Of a stretch of 42,900 bases of DNA, positions 7,454 to 15,825 are shown in pieces. Made by a program: the position numbers and the translations under genes. Origin of the DNA: Alphaproteobacteria bacterium. Its GTDB lineage: Bacteria > Pseudomonadota > Alphaproteobacteria > Rs-D84. The DNA lies in contig JAFXUI010000006.1 of assembly GCA_017535105.1 (NCBI GenBank), positions 1-42,900 of the forward strand, written 5' to 3'. Position 1 is the stretch's first letter. Each line of letters opens with the position of its first letter. The notes beneath the pieces are model-generated. The model worked only from the letters and a program-made list of their open reading frames with translations. It did no database searches and had not been told where the DNA came from.

Positions 7454-9858
7454 TATTTCGCCTCGTTCGCTTCTGCAACGACAAAGTCAATCGCATCACC
7501 CAACACAATTTTATTTGCACGTGCCGCAGATTTAATCACACCGTGCAACACGCTTGGGGTATCCGATGGTATTGTCAATGTTTCCAGTTTTGCGCCATTA
7601 CCAACCTTGCGTTCTGTGCGCAGACCACGAACCGTTTTCAATATATCCAACGCAATTTGCATTTGTGAAACGTCTGTTTCGCGTGCCGCATCAACATCTG
7701 GATATTGGGTCAGGTGTAATGTTTCACCACCTTCGGAATCCTGATAAATCTTTTGCCACAATTCTTCGGTGATAAACGGCACAAACGGTGCATACAAACC
7801 GATTATTGCACGCAACACTTCCCATAATGTCCACTGTGCCGCCAACTTTGATTCAGCACTGTACTTTTCTGGTGACCAGAATCTGTCCTTGATAAATTCA
7901 AGGTATTGATCACAGAACACTTCCCAGAAAAATGTATCAATCGCCGCACGTGAATTATAATTGTCGTATTTATCCAGATTCTTGCGCACTTCGGCAATCG
8001 TTTTGTTCAGTTCAGAAAGCACCCAACGGTCTTCTACAAAACGATTTGCGATTTCAATTTTCGTTGTCGCTTTTGGATCAAAATCTTCCAAATTCATCAA
8101 CACATAACGTGACGCGTTCCATAATTTAGTAAGCAGTTTTGAACCACGCTTCACCTCGTCATCACTGTATCTTAAATCTGTTCCGATTGGTGCGGTTGCA
8201 ACCCAATAACGCAATGCATCTGTTCCAAACTTGTCAATTGTTGTCAATGGGTCGGTACCATTACCCTTGGTCTTGGACATCTTTTGCCCCTTGGAATCAC
8301 GAACAAGGCCATGGAAATTCACCGTTCTGAACGGAACATCGCCCATAACGTACATACCCATCATCACCATACGCGCAACCCAGAAGAATATAATATCGGG
8401 TCCGGTGTATAATAAATCGGTTGGGTAATACTTTTTCAATTCTGGTGTTTCATCGGGCCAACCCAATGTTGAAAATGGCCACAGCGCAGATGAAAACCAC
8501 GTATCCAACACGTCATTATCGCGTATCAACGCTTTGCCGCCCGATTGTGCAATCGCCGCTTCTTCGGTTTCTGCAACATAAACATTGCCGTCCGCATCAT
8601 ACCATGCTGGTATACGATGTCCCCACCACAACTGGCGCGATATTGCCCATGGACGAATTTCGCGCATCCATGCCATAAACAGATTATAACGATGATCCGG
8701 CATAAATTTAATACGCCCGTCTTCCACTGCTTTTATTGCTGGTACCGCTAATTTTTGTGCATCAACAAACCATTGGTCCGAAAGCCATGGTTCAACAACC
8801 ACCGCGCCACGTTCGGAATATGGTGTTGGAATAACTTTGTCTTCAACTTTAACCAACAAGCCCGCCGCCTCGATATCCGCCATAACCGCGGCACGCGCAT
8901 CATAACGATCCATTCCCCAATATTTTTCGGGCACTGGAAATTCAGAAATCATTTTTGCGGTTGGCGTTAAAATACAAACCGGTGTTAAATTGTGACGAAG
9001 TCCAACCTCATAGTCATCAAAGTCATGCGCCGGTGTAATTTTCACCGCACCCGTTCCTTTTTCAGGGTCCGCGTGTACGTCACCAATAATTGGAATTTCA
9101 ATATTGGTCAGTGGAATAATCGCTTTTTTCCCGATTAAATGTTTCAATTTTTCGTTTTCGGGGTGAACCGCAATTGCCTGGTCGCCGAACAGTGTTTCCG
9201 GACGTGTTGTTGCGATTTCAATAAAGTCACCGTCAACCAATGGGTAATTGAAATAATAAAACTTTCCTGTTTCTTCGCGTGTTTCAATTTCCAAATCAGA
9301 CACTGTTGTCTGTTGCTTTGGACACCAATTCACCATACGTTTTGCGCGGTAAATCAAACCCTCGTTATACATTTTCACGAACAACTTTGTAACCGCGTTG
9401 GACAGGCCCGCGTCCATTGTGAATCTTTCGCGATGCCACGTTGGCGTAACGCCCAATGTGTGTAATTGGTGCATAATTTGACCACCCTTGTCCGCCTTCC
9501 ATGCCCATGCGATTTCTAATAATTCTTCCTTGGTCTTCGAGCGTGGATTGATACCGCGCTTTGACAAGTCGCGTTCAACAAGTAATTGGGTCGCGATTGA
9601 TGCGTGATCGGTACCGGGCTGCCACAACACGTCAAACCCGCACATACGTTTATAACGACAAACAATATCGGTCAAAACATTGTCCAACGCGTGCCCCATG
9701 TGCAGATTTCCCGTCACATTTGGTGGTGGCATCATCATACAGAACGACTTTTTCGATGAATTGACATCGTTATCCCAAAAGTTGTGATTATCCCAGAATT
9801 CCTGGATTCTGGTTTCGATATCACGCGGACTTATGTTTTTACCCAATTCTATTTTCAT
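7453..9858 (-). CDS. valS: Valyl-tRNA synthetase
   Basis: The 801-residue class I synthetase charges tRNA-Val. The HIGH motif appears as HMGH at 53-56 in PPPNVTGNLHMGH. The editing CP1 domain follows (TTRPETLFGDQAI), then DTWFSSALWPFSTLGWP, and the KMSKS loop as KMSKTKGN. The anticodon-binding domain ends with a short tail. E. coli ValRS is about 150 residues longer and ends in a coiled coil that this protein appears to lack. The start at 9858 has GGGGTAAAG before it; an upstream in-frame codon at 9915 has no such signal. It lies in the long minus-strand operon between comF and the thioesterase. Confidence 0.95.
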   Translation of the reverse strand: MKIELGKNISPRDIETRIQEFWDNHNFWDNDVNSSKKSFCMMMPPPNVTGNLHMGHALDNVLTDIVCRYKRMCGFDVLWQPGTDHASIATQLLVERDLSKRGINPRSKTKEELLEIAWAWKADKGGQIMHQLHTLGVTPTWHRERFTMDAGLSNAVTKLFVKMYNEGLIYRAKRMVNWCPKQQTTVSDLEIETREETGKFYYFNYPLVDGDFIEIATTRPETLFGDQAIAVHPENEKLKHLIGKKAIIPLTNIEIPIIGDVHADPEKGTGAVKITPAHDFDDYEVGLRHNLTPVCILTPTAKMISEFPVPEKYWGMDRYDARAAVMADIEAAGLLVKVEDKVIPTPYSERGAVVVEPWLSDQWFVDAQKLAVPAIKAVEDGRIKFMPDHRYNLFMAWMREIRPWAISRQLWWGHRIPAWYDADGNVYVAETEEAAIAQSGGKALIRDNDVLDTWFSSALWPFSTLGWPDETPELKKYYPTDLLYTGPDIIFFWVARMVMMGMYVMGDVPFRTVNFHGLVRDSKGQKMSKTKGNGTDPLTTIDKFGTDALRYWVATAPIGTDLRYSDDEVKRGSKLLTKLWNASRYVLMNLEDFDPKATTKIEIANRFVEDRWVLSELNKTIAEVRKNLDKYDNYNSRAAIDTFFWEVFCDQYLEFIKDRFWSPEKYSAESKLAAQWTLWEVLRAIIGLYAPFVPFITEELWQKIYQDSEGGETLHLTQYPDVDAARETDVSQMQIALDILKTVRGLRTERKVGNGAKLETLTIPSDTPSVLHGVIKSAARANKIVLGDAIDFVVAEANEAK

Positions 9859-9948
9859 ATCTTTACCCCAATAAACTGTGTTTTTTACCGCCGAATAGTA
9901 GCATATAAAAAACAAAATTCAAGTGTACAGTAGCGAAAGCAAATACCA

Positions 9949-10719
9949 CTAGTTTTGTGTTATATGTGCAACACGACAAAACGTCACCCCATATACCGCC
10001 ACCGCGCCCGCTTCCATTAAAACACGTTTTAATTCATTAAATGTTGCGCCGGTGGTCATAACATCATCAACCAGCAAAATCTTTTTACCACGAATTTTAT
10101 CGGGCCGCCGAACCGTGAATACGTTATGAACGTTTTGCACGCGTTGCGCGCTTGTTTTATGCCCCATATTTTCACGATATTTACGTGACACTGAATCTAA
10201 ATCTATTTTCACCCCGAATGCACGTGCGATTGGTCGCGCCAGTAATGTTGCCTGGTTATAACCACGTTGGAACAAACGTTTATTTGCCAGTGGTACCGGC
10301 ATAACAACATCGGGCGATATATTCACATCACGCAACGCCCAAATCATCGCACGTGCCATAAAACCCGCATATTGAATACGACCCACGTGTTTATATGGCA
10401 ACATTGCGGCGCGTGACGCATCATCATAAACACATGCCGAACGAATTAAATCTAATTCACATTTACCCGCGGCGCATGTCGGGCACATCATATTTGGCCC
10501 CGCATCAAAACTGGAAACAAATGGAAAACCACAACGCACACATTTTGCACCGTCAATCCAATTAAACGAAGTCCAACAATCACCGCACAATTCACCATGC
10601 GTTTCAACACGTGCGTTACATAATGGACATGACGGGGGATAAACGAATTCGATAAACGATTTCAGAAACCTAAGCACATTACCACGAAATACTTTTATAT
10701 GTTTTACTGCTGACACCAT
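9949..10719 (-). CDS. ComF-family phosphoribosyltransferase-like protein
   Basis: The 256-residue protein has an N-terminal zinc-finger region with four CxxC pairs: CPLC, CGDC, CVRC and CPTC. The C-terminal phosphoribosyltransferase-type fold carries ILLVDDVMTTGAT, the PRPP-loop signature. ComF (GntX) proteins take part in DNA uptake or in use of imported DNA, and the mechanism is not settled. The ATG at 10719 overlaps the end of the OmpA-like gene by about 40 bases. A TTG at 10725 and a GTG nearer the CPLC motif are alternative starts. Confidence 0.88.
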   Translation of the reverse strand: MVSAVKHIKVFRGNVLRFLKSFIEFVYPPSCPLCNARVETHGELCGDCWTSFNWIDGAKCVRCGFPFVSSFDAGPNMMCPTCAAGKCELDLIRSACVYDDASRAAMLPYKHVGRIQYAGFMARAMIWALRDVNISPDVVMPVPLANKRLFQRGYNQATLLARPIARAFGVKIDLDSVSRKYRENMGHKTSAQRVQNVHNVFTVRRPDKIRGKKILLVDDVMTTGATFNELKRVLMEAGAVAVYGVTFCRVAHITQN

Positions 10720-11962
10720 TACCAAACGTGTTCCGTTGCTGTTGTGTCAACGTTTCATATTGTTCGTTTGATATTATGCGAAGCAAGAAACCATCGTCAC
10801 TGCGTGATGACATAACCGGCAAAATACGTTGTTCTGCAACACCAGTATCCCGCAACACTTGTTCGATAATTGCCAATCTGCGTGCCGCCAATTTACGTGC
10901 ATCAGAATTAGTTGTCGCATCTGCTGGGATTGCAACCTGAATCGCGCGTTTTGGATTGCTTACCACAATCGATGCGTATTCGGTTAACAATGTATAATTA
11001 TCACGCGACAGTGCCGAATCATCATTACGGAATTTGATTTTAATTTCCAATGGACGAATACCACCAGCCTCGGACAAATCACGTGCGGCGGTAAAACCTT
11101 CAATCCCAGTGGACATATCACTTACCACGTCAAAACGATCGTCCATTTGGAATGTTGATAAATGCTTGTTTTCCGACAAGAACGTTTTGCGGAATGCGCG
11201 GCGTAATTCAGATGGCGACATAGACGTCATATCATTACGTACCGATGTAATACGTGGCGATGTATTTTTTTCAACAGAGCGCACGACAACATCTGATTCC
11301 ATTGGCACAACCAAACGTGACAATTTCACCGTTGTATCTTCGGTTTTTGGTGTCTCGGCTTGTGCGACAATTGGCTCAATCTTTTCGACAACCGGCGCGG
11401 CAACAATTTGCGATGGACGATCCGCAACACTTTCTTCGGCACGGCGTTGCAATTCAACCAAACGTGCAATTTGATTATCAATTGCGGTCATCGCCTCATG
11501 CTTGGTCACTGGTTCCGAATTACGCGCAACCAAATCACGTTTTGGCGCGGAATAGTCAATGCTTTCTTCGGGCAAATCATAATCATAATTCATAACGGAA
11601 AATTCGCTTGGGCTTGGCATACGCAACGGTGCATCGTTTGTTGCCCATAAATCAGAACTTGGACGGCGCGGAACCAAAACATCGGCAACCGCCGCCACCT
11701 TTTCACCCGTCACCGATTTTTTTGCAACCGGTTTTGTACCCGCACGCGCAACAACCGCACGAGTTCTTGTTTTTGGTGTGGCAATAACGTTCGTATTTTG
11801 TGTAATCGGCGCCTGTGTTGCGACCGGCAAAACAATTTCTTCACCAAAAGCCGCACGTGCCGAAACGCCCGCAGAACCAACGTTTACAACCGGTAAACGC
11901 GCATCTCCCCATGCATTATATGTCGCGAAAATCGCCAATATTGACGCAAATAATTTATGCAT
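10679..11962 (-). CDS. OmpA-like (peptidoglycan-associating) envelope protein
   Basis: The 427-residue protein has a signal peptide (start MHKLFASILAIFATYNAWG). A long low-complexity Ala/Val/Thr/Arg-rich and probably disordered middle follows. The C-terminal region from about residue 300 resembles an OmpA/MotB domain: IKIKFRNDDSAL, a helix, an IQVAIPA strand, then SDARKLAARRLAIIEQVLRD like the family's N-x2-L-x2-R-A helix. The usual charged peptidoglycan contacts are only partly conserved. The start at 11962 has GGAAGGAAAGGAAA before it; an upstream codon at 11983 overlaps that signal and is rejected. It lies between murG and comF, so an envelope-anchoring role is likely. Confidence 0.6.
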   Translation of the reverse strand: MHKLFASILAIFATYNAWGDARLPVVNVGSAGVSARAAFGEEIVLPVATQAPITQNTNVIATPKTRTRAVVARAGTKPVAKKSVTGEKVAAVADVLVPRRPSSDLWATNDAPLRMPSPSEFSVMNYDYDLPEESIDYSAPKRDLVARNSEPVTKHEAMTAIDNQIARLVELQRRAEESVADRPSQIVAAPVVEKIEPIVAQAETPKTEDTTVKLSRLVVPMESDVVVRSVEKNTSPRITSVRNDMTSMSPSELRRAFRKTFLSENKHLSTFQMDDRFDVVSDMSTGIEGFTAARDLSEAGGIRPLEIKIKFRNDDSALSRDNYTLLTEYASIVVSNPKRAIQVAIPADATTNSDARKLAARRLAIIEQVLRDTGVAEQRILPVMSSRSDDGFLLRIISNEQYETLTQQQRNTFGNGVSSKTYKSISW

Positions 11963-12034
11963 TTTCCTTTCCTTCCAATTCAATCATAGAACAAATGACG
12001 AATCGGGGGCAAGCGGAAAATGCACAACAAAAAA

Positions 12035-13081
12035 TTATTTTGTGACGGTATCGGATATCAGTTTCACTGCGTGGTTTTCCACACACGATTTTTTTGCCAT
12101 TTTTGCCAAACGCGATGGATTATCAAATAATTCGTCCAGTGTTGCTGTTAACCATTTTGGTGTAAACTTGGATTGTTCAATCGCAAACCCGCCACCCAGA
12201 CGCGCATATGATGCCGCGTTTGCTGCTTGGTCGGGATTTATTCCCAATGGTACGATGATTGCCGGGCGACCAATTGTTTCAAGTTCGATAACGGTACTTG
12301 CCCCGCCACGCGATATAACCAAATCAGAGTCCGCGATTGCGCCCGCCATATCGTGTACAAACGACAAAACGTTCGCGTGGATTTTATGTTCGGCATAAAA
12401 GCGTTGTAATTTTTCAACATTTTCCGGACGTGTTTGATGCGTGACAAAAATCTTTTTGTTTTTCATATCTGCGATTGCCACCGGCACAACTTCGTCCAAA
12501 ATCTGCGCCCCCAGTGATCCACCCGTCACCAACAAATGCGATTTGTTTGGCAATTTACTGCCGGCATATTCAATAAAATCGCGACGCACCGGCAAACCAG
12601 TATAAACCACACGTGCAGATGATTTTTTCGGCATACCATCAACGGTTGGAAAACTTGTCATCAGTGTTTTTACCCAACGCATAGTGAATTTATTTGCGCG
12701 CCCAATCGCCGCGTTTTGTTCGTGTAAAAATGTTGGAATATGCCACACGTGCGCCGCGAACACCGCCGGCACAGAAGCATAACCACCAAACGCAACAACA
12801 CGCGCTGGACGAAACAGCGCAAAACGTAATGTCAATGCAATGGCTGAAACACCGATTTTGAACAAGGCATAAATTTGCTGGACGCGACTTTTTGCGCCGA
12901 CACCTGATGCCCAAATATGAATCATTTTTGCGTGTGCGGCCTTACCATCACGCACCATTTTTTTAACACGACCGTCACAAGATATTGTTATTTTATGACC
13001 ACGTTCTGCTAATTCTGTGGCGACCGCCAATGCGGGATATACATGTCCACCGGTACCACCTGTTGCAATAAGTATTCTCAT
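12035..13081 (-). CDS. murG: UDP-GlcNAc:lipid I GlcNAc transferase MurG
   Basis: The 348-residue membrane-associated glycosyltransferase adds GlcNAc to lipid I to give lipid II on the inner face of the cytoplasmic membrane. The N-terminal glycine loop is ATGGTGGHVYPALAVA. HEQNAAIGRANK and VAFGGYASVPAVFAA form the acceptor side. VTGGSLGAQ and DLVISRGGASTVIELETIGRP form the donor site, with DQAANA after it. The ATG at 13081 follows GGGGGAAA. It starts 12 bases after the ftsW stop, in the mraY-ftsW-murG order. Confidence 0.96.
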   Translation of the reverse strand: MRILIATGGTGGHVYPALAVATELAERGHKITISCDGRVKKMVRDGKAAHAKMIHIWASGVGAKSRVQQIYALFKIGVSAIALTLRFALFRPARVVAFGGYASVPAVFAAHVWHIPTFLHEQNAAIGRANKFTMRWVKTLMTSFPTVDGMPKKSSARVVYTGLPVRRDFIEYAGSKLPNKSHLLVTGGSLGAQILDEVVPVAIADMKNKKIFVTHQTRPENVEKLQRFYAEHKIHANVLSFVHDMAGAIADSDLVISRGGASTVIELETIGRPAIIVPLGINPDQAANAASYARLGGGFAIEQSKFTPKWLTATLDELFDNPSRLAKMAKKSCVENHAVKLISDTVTK

Positions 13082-13093
13082 AATTTCCCCCAA

Positions 13094-14260
13094 TTATTCC
13101 CATTTGTCTTCACGGATAAGCGCTAATATCATTCCGAACAATAAACAATATGCGACAAGCGAACTGCCCCCATGTGAAATAAACGGCAACGTCATACCCT
13201 TGGCCGGCATTAAACGCAAGGTTGATGCCAGGTTGATACACGACTGGACCCCGAACATAGCCGCAGTTCCCGCCACCGCATTAGAAACAAAATCATTGCG
13301 CGCACAACGCGATTGTTTAAGCAAGCGTGCTACAACAAACAACAGCAACAAAATAATACCACACGCCGCGATTGCGCCAAAGTTTTCCGCAATAACCGAC
13401 AACACAAAATCACTTTCGGCCATGGGTAAATGTTCAACGATGTCCGCTTTATCCCCCGCACCAAAAACGCCGCCATTACGAATTGCGCGCAGGGCAATAC
13501 CAATCTGGCTGTGTGGGTCAACCGCATCAAACAGTGCAAATGTACGTTCACGCACGTGCTTTAATAACAGAATTCCCAGAACACCCAAACCCATACCGCA
13601 ACCAACAACGGTTACAATCCAACGTTTTGGCAAACCACCAACAATAAGCATTATACAGAATGTCGCCAAGTACAGCGCCATTGTACCAAAGTCTGGGTGC
13701 CAAAATTGAATCCCCAGCACGATTGCAAACGGTATTAAATACCATAACCACGACCATGTCTTGATTTGATACAATGTGCGTTTCAAATCAAAAGTATCTT
13801 TGCCATAAATCGATTGCATTTTGGAAATAAACCATGCCGATATAATCACGAACCCTGGCTTCATCAAGTCAGACGGCATAATACGTGGCAACCCCGGTAT
13901 TACCAACCAACGATGCGAATGATTCATTACATGCGGAAACGCAACCGTACCCAACAATAAAACAAAACACAAAATCAAATCAGCCCATGCCAATTTCATA
14001 ATGCTGTTGCGGCCCAACATACTGACCCCGAACAGTGTTCCAACCCCAATTAAATAATATGGAATCATACGAATAAAAAACTCATACCATTCTATGTTGT
14101 GACGCATATTCATTGTTCGCACAAACATGGCGGAGCCACTGGATATCGCCATTATCATCGCAATAAAAATCATCAGCAAAACCAGACCAAACAGTGTTTT
14201 ATCTATACTGAAATACCAATTAGTAAAAATACTCTCATTACTTCTGTCTGGTTTCCACAT
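13094..14260 (-). CDS. ftsW: Lipid II polymerase / divisome protein FtsW
   Basis: The 388-residue SEDS-family protein has about ten membrane helices. Family signatures are the HPDFGTM loop, HLPMAESDFVLSVIAENFG (equivalent of the PEAHTDF loop) and LMPAKGMTLPFISHGGSSL near the end. SEDS proteins polymerise glycan strands from lipid II together with a class B PBP at the division site. The gene follows mraY and precedes murG, where ftsW normally lies, which favours FtsW over RodA. A strong Shine-Dalgarno (GGGGGTG) precedes the ATG. murD, usually next to ftsW, is absent here. Confidence 0.93.
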   Translation of the reverse strand: MWKPDRSNESIFTNWYFSIDKTLFGLVLLMIFIAMIMAISSGSAMFVRTMNMRHNIEWYEFFIRMIPYYLIGVGTLFGVSMLGRNSIMKLAWADLILCFVLLLGTVAFPHVMNHSHRWLVIPGLPRIMPSDLMKPGFVIISAWFISKMQSIYGKDTFDLKRTLYQIKTWSWLWYLIPFAIVLGIQFWHPDFGTMALYLATFCIMLIVGGLPKRWIVTVVGCGMGLGVLGILLLKHVRERTFALFDAVDPHSQIGIALRAIRNGGVFGAGDKADIVEHLPMAESDFVLSVIAENFGAIAACGIILLLLFVVARLLKQSRCARNDFVSNAVAGTAAMFGVQSCINLASTLRLMPAKGMTLPFISHGGSSLVAYCLLFGMILALIREDKWE

Positions 14261-14281
14261 ACCACACCCCCAAATGATTTT

Positions 14282-15415
14282 TTATGCGAACTTTAATATC
14301 ACCAATGCCAAGCCTGCGAACAACACAGACATAACAAAAAATCTGTCTACGATTTTTGTTTCAGACCAACCAAGTTCTTCGAAATGATGATGTAATGGTG
14401 CACGCAAGAATATACGGCGACCGGTGCCGGTTATTTTACGTGTGATTTTGAAACACATTGTTTGTAAAAATGATGACAGCAAAATAATCACCATCATACC
14501 GGCGGCAACACCCATAATAATTTCTGACTTTAACAGCATTGCAACCGTACCCATCAATCCACCAAGAGCCAACGAACCAACATCACCCATAAATATTGAT
14601 GCCGGTTTTGCGTTGTACCACAAGAAACCAAGAACCGCACCAAATGTCGACCCCAATACCGCGTACAATTCACTTGTTGCAGGTAAAAACGCGACTGTAT
14701 CCATAAATCCGATTCGTGTTGCACCATATAACGCCACAACCAAAACAATCAACACTGGCATATACAATTTCGCCAACATACCGTCCAAACCGTCCGTAAT
14801 ATTGGTGGCGTTTGCCGAACCACAAATCACAAAATACGCAAAAATGTAATAAAGAAAACCAAAGGTTATTGTCCGCCCCAAGATTTCCGCCAATACCCAA
14901 TTATCAAAAGGTAATACTATCCATGAACCGAATACCAGTGCTAAATCTGGGATATAATCTGGCATTGTTTTGTTGATAAGGTACGCCAAAATCACCACAA
15001 AAATTCCCTCAATAATAAGGCGCATTTTTGGACTTAAACCATTTGATGCCTTAACCGACTGCGATGTGACCTTTTTATAGTCGTCCGCAAACCCAAGCAT
15101 TGAAAACATAACCAGCGATAACAACGCAATCCAGCCAGTCATTTCATGTATCGGCATAAACAGAATACTTGCCACCAAAATCGCAATAACCATCAGCACA
15201 CCACCCATTGTCGGTGTACCCGCTTTTGCCCGATGCGATTCGGGGACATTTTCACTGATTGGCTGACCCTTTTTCTGCCACGTGTGCATTGCACGTATAA
15301 ATGGGCGCCCAAAAACAAGCATTATCAGGAACGCAAGCCCAAAACCACACGCAAATTGCGTCCAACCACTTGCGAAAAAACCGAACCCATATTTCAAGAA
15401 AAAATCAGTCAGCAT
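14282..15415 (-). CDS. mraY: Phospho-MurNAc-pentapeptide transferase MraY
   Basis: The 377-residue, roughly ten-helix membrane enzyme makes lipid I from UDP-MurNAc-pentapeptide and undecaprenyl phosphate. Signatures are PTMGGVLM near residue 70, the catalytic NATNITDGLDGML, MGDVGSLALGG and LRAPLHHHFEELGW near the end. The length is a little above the usual 360 because of loop insertions. AAGGAG stands 6 bases before the ATG. It heads the long minus-strand operon. Confidence 0.96.
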   Translation of the reverse strand: MLTDFFLKYGFGFFASGWTQFACGFGLAFLIMLVFGRPFIRAMHTWQKKGQPISENVPESHRAKAGTPTMGGVLMVIAILVASILFMPIHEMTGWIALLSLVMFSMLGFADDYKKVTSQSVKASNGLSPKMRLIIEGIFVVILAYLINKTMPDYIPDLALVFGSWIVLPFDNWVLAEILGRTITFGFLYYIFAYFVICGSANATNITDGLDGMLAKLYMPVLIVLVVALYGATRIGFMDTVAFLPATSELYAVLGSTFGAVLGFLWYNAKPASIFMGDVGSLALGGLMGTVAMLLKSEIIMGVAAGMMVIILLSSFLQTMCFKITRKITGTGRRIFLRAPLHHHFEELGWSETKIVDRFFVMSVLFAGLALVILKFA

Positions 15416-15435
15416 AAAAGTCTCCTTCTTATGCT

Positions 15436-15441
15436 GAATAT
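15436..15441 (-). promoter_or_regulatory. Likely promoter (extended -10) of the mraY operon
   Basis: Upstream of mraY the minus strand reads TGTGGTAAAAT, an extended -10 (TGG-TAAAAT), with a TTGTTT about 15 bases before it. The leader would be short and end with AAGGAGA. The position of the hexamer is approximate. Confidence 0.4.
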
Positions 15442-15470
15442 TTTACCACAAAATCGGCATAAACAAAATG

Positions 15471-15770
15471 TTATTTAACCCGACAATCAATAATTTGGTC
15501 ATCGTCCAAAACAAGTGTCCATTTTTCACCGTCTGACAAAAAAACGACCAATGTATCATTCAAGATTCCAGCGTATTTTGCGCCACTTACCACTGCGACC
15601 TGGGACAATTCGACTATGTCGCCATTGATGTCTGCGCGCATTGTTTCACCGTTGTCCGAAAAGGTCATTTGCACATCATATCCACCACATTGTTGAATCG
15701 GTGTTTTTTCTTTGCGATTACACGCCACCAACGCGCACGCACACAAAATACAAACCAGAAGTTTTTTCAT
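15471..15770 (-). CDS. MliC-like lysozyme-inhibitor lipoprotein
   Basis: The 99-residue protein has a lipoprotein signal with lipobox LVAC (lipidated C17). The mature part resembles the MliC/PliC fold: a first cysteine C28, a beta strand DVQMTFSDN, a Gln-containing strand, the signature loop SGAKYAG at 62-68 (family S-G-A-R/K-Y), a late strand with EKWTLVL and a final cysteine C96 able to pair with C28. MliC proteins protect peptidoglycan from c-type lysozyme, which would suit a host-associated cell. It lies upstream of mraY and downstream of PBP1A, with its own promoter. The start at 15770 has GGGGAAA before it. Assignment is by motif only. Confidence 0.65.
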   Translation of the reverse strand: MKKLLVCILCACALVACNRKEKTPIQQCGGYDVQMTFSDNGETMRADINGDIVELSQVAVVSGAKYAGILNDTLVVFLSDGEKWTLVLDDDQIIDCRVK

Positions 15771-15775
15771 TGATT

Positions 15776-15806
15776 TCCCCATTTCAATATGGGGCTATTA
15801 TATCAT
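15776..15806 (-). promoter_or_regulatory. Extended -10 promoter and 5' hairpin before the MliC-like gene
   Basis: On the minus strand TGATATAAT (-10 at 15802-15797) is followed at once by CCCCAT-ATTGAA-ATGGGG (15794-15777). This hairpin would lie at the very 5' end of the transcript and cover part of the GGGGA ribosome-binding site. It may stabilise the mRNA or tune translation. Confidence 0.5.
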
Positions 15807-15825
15807 ACTTTTGTGTGATATTAAA

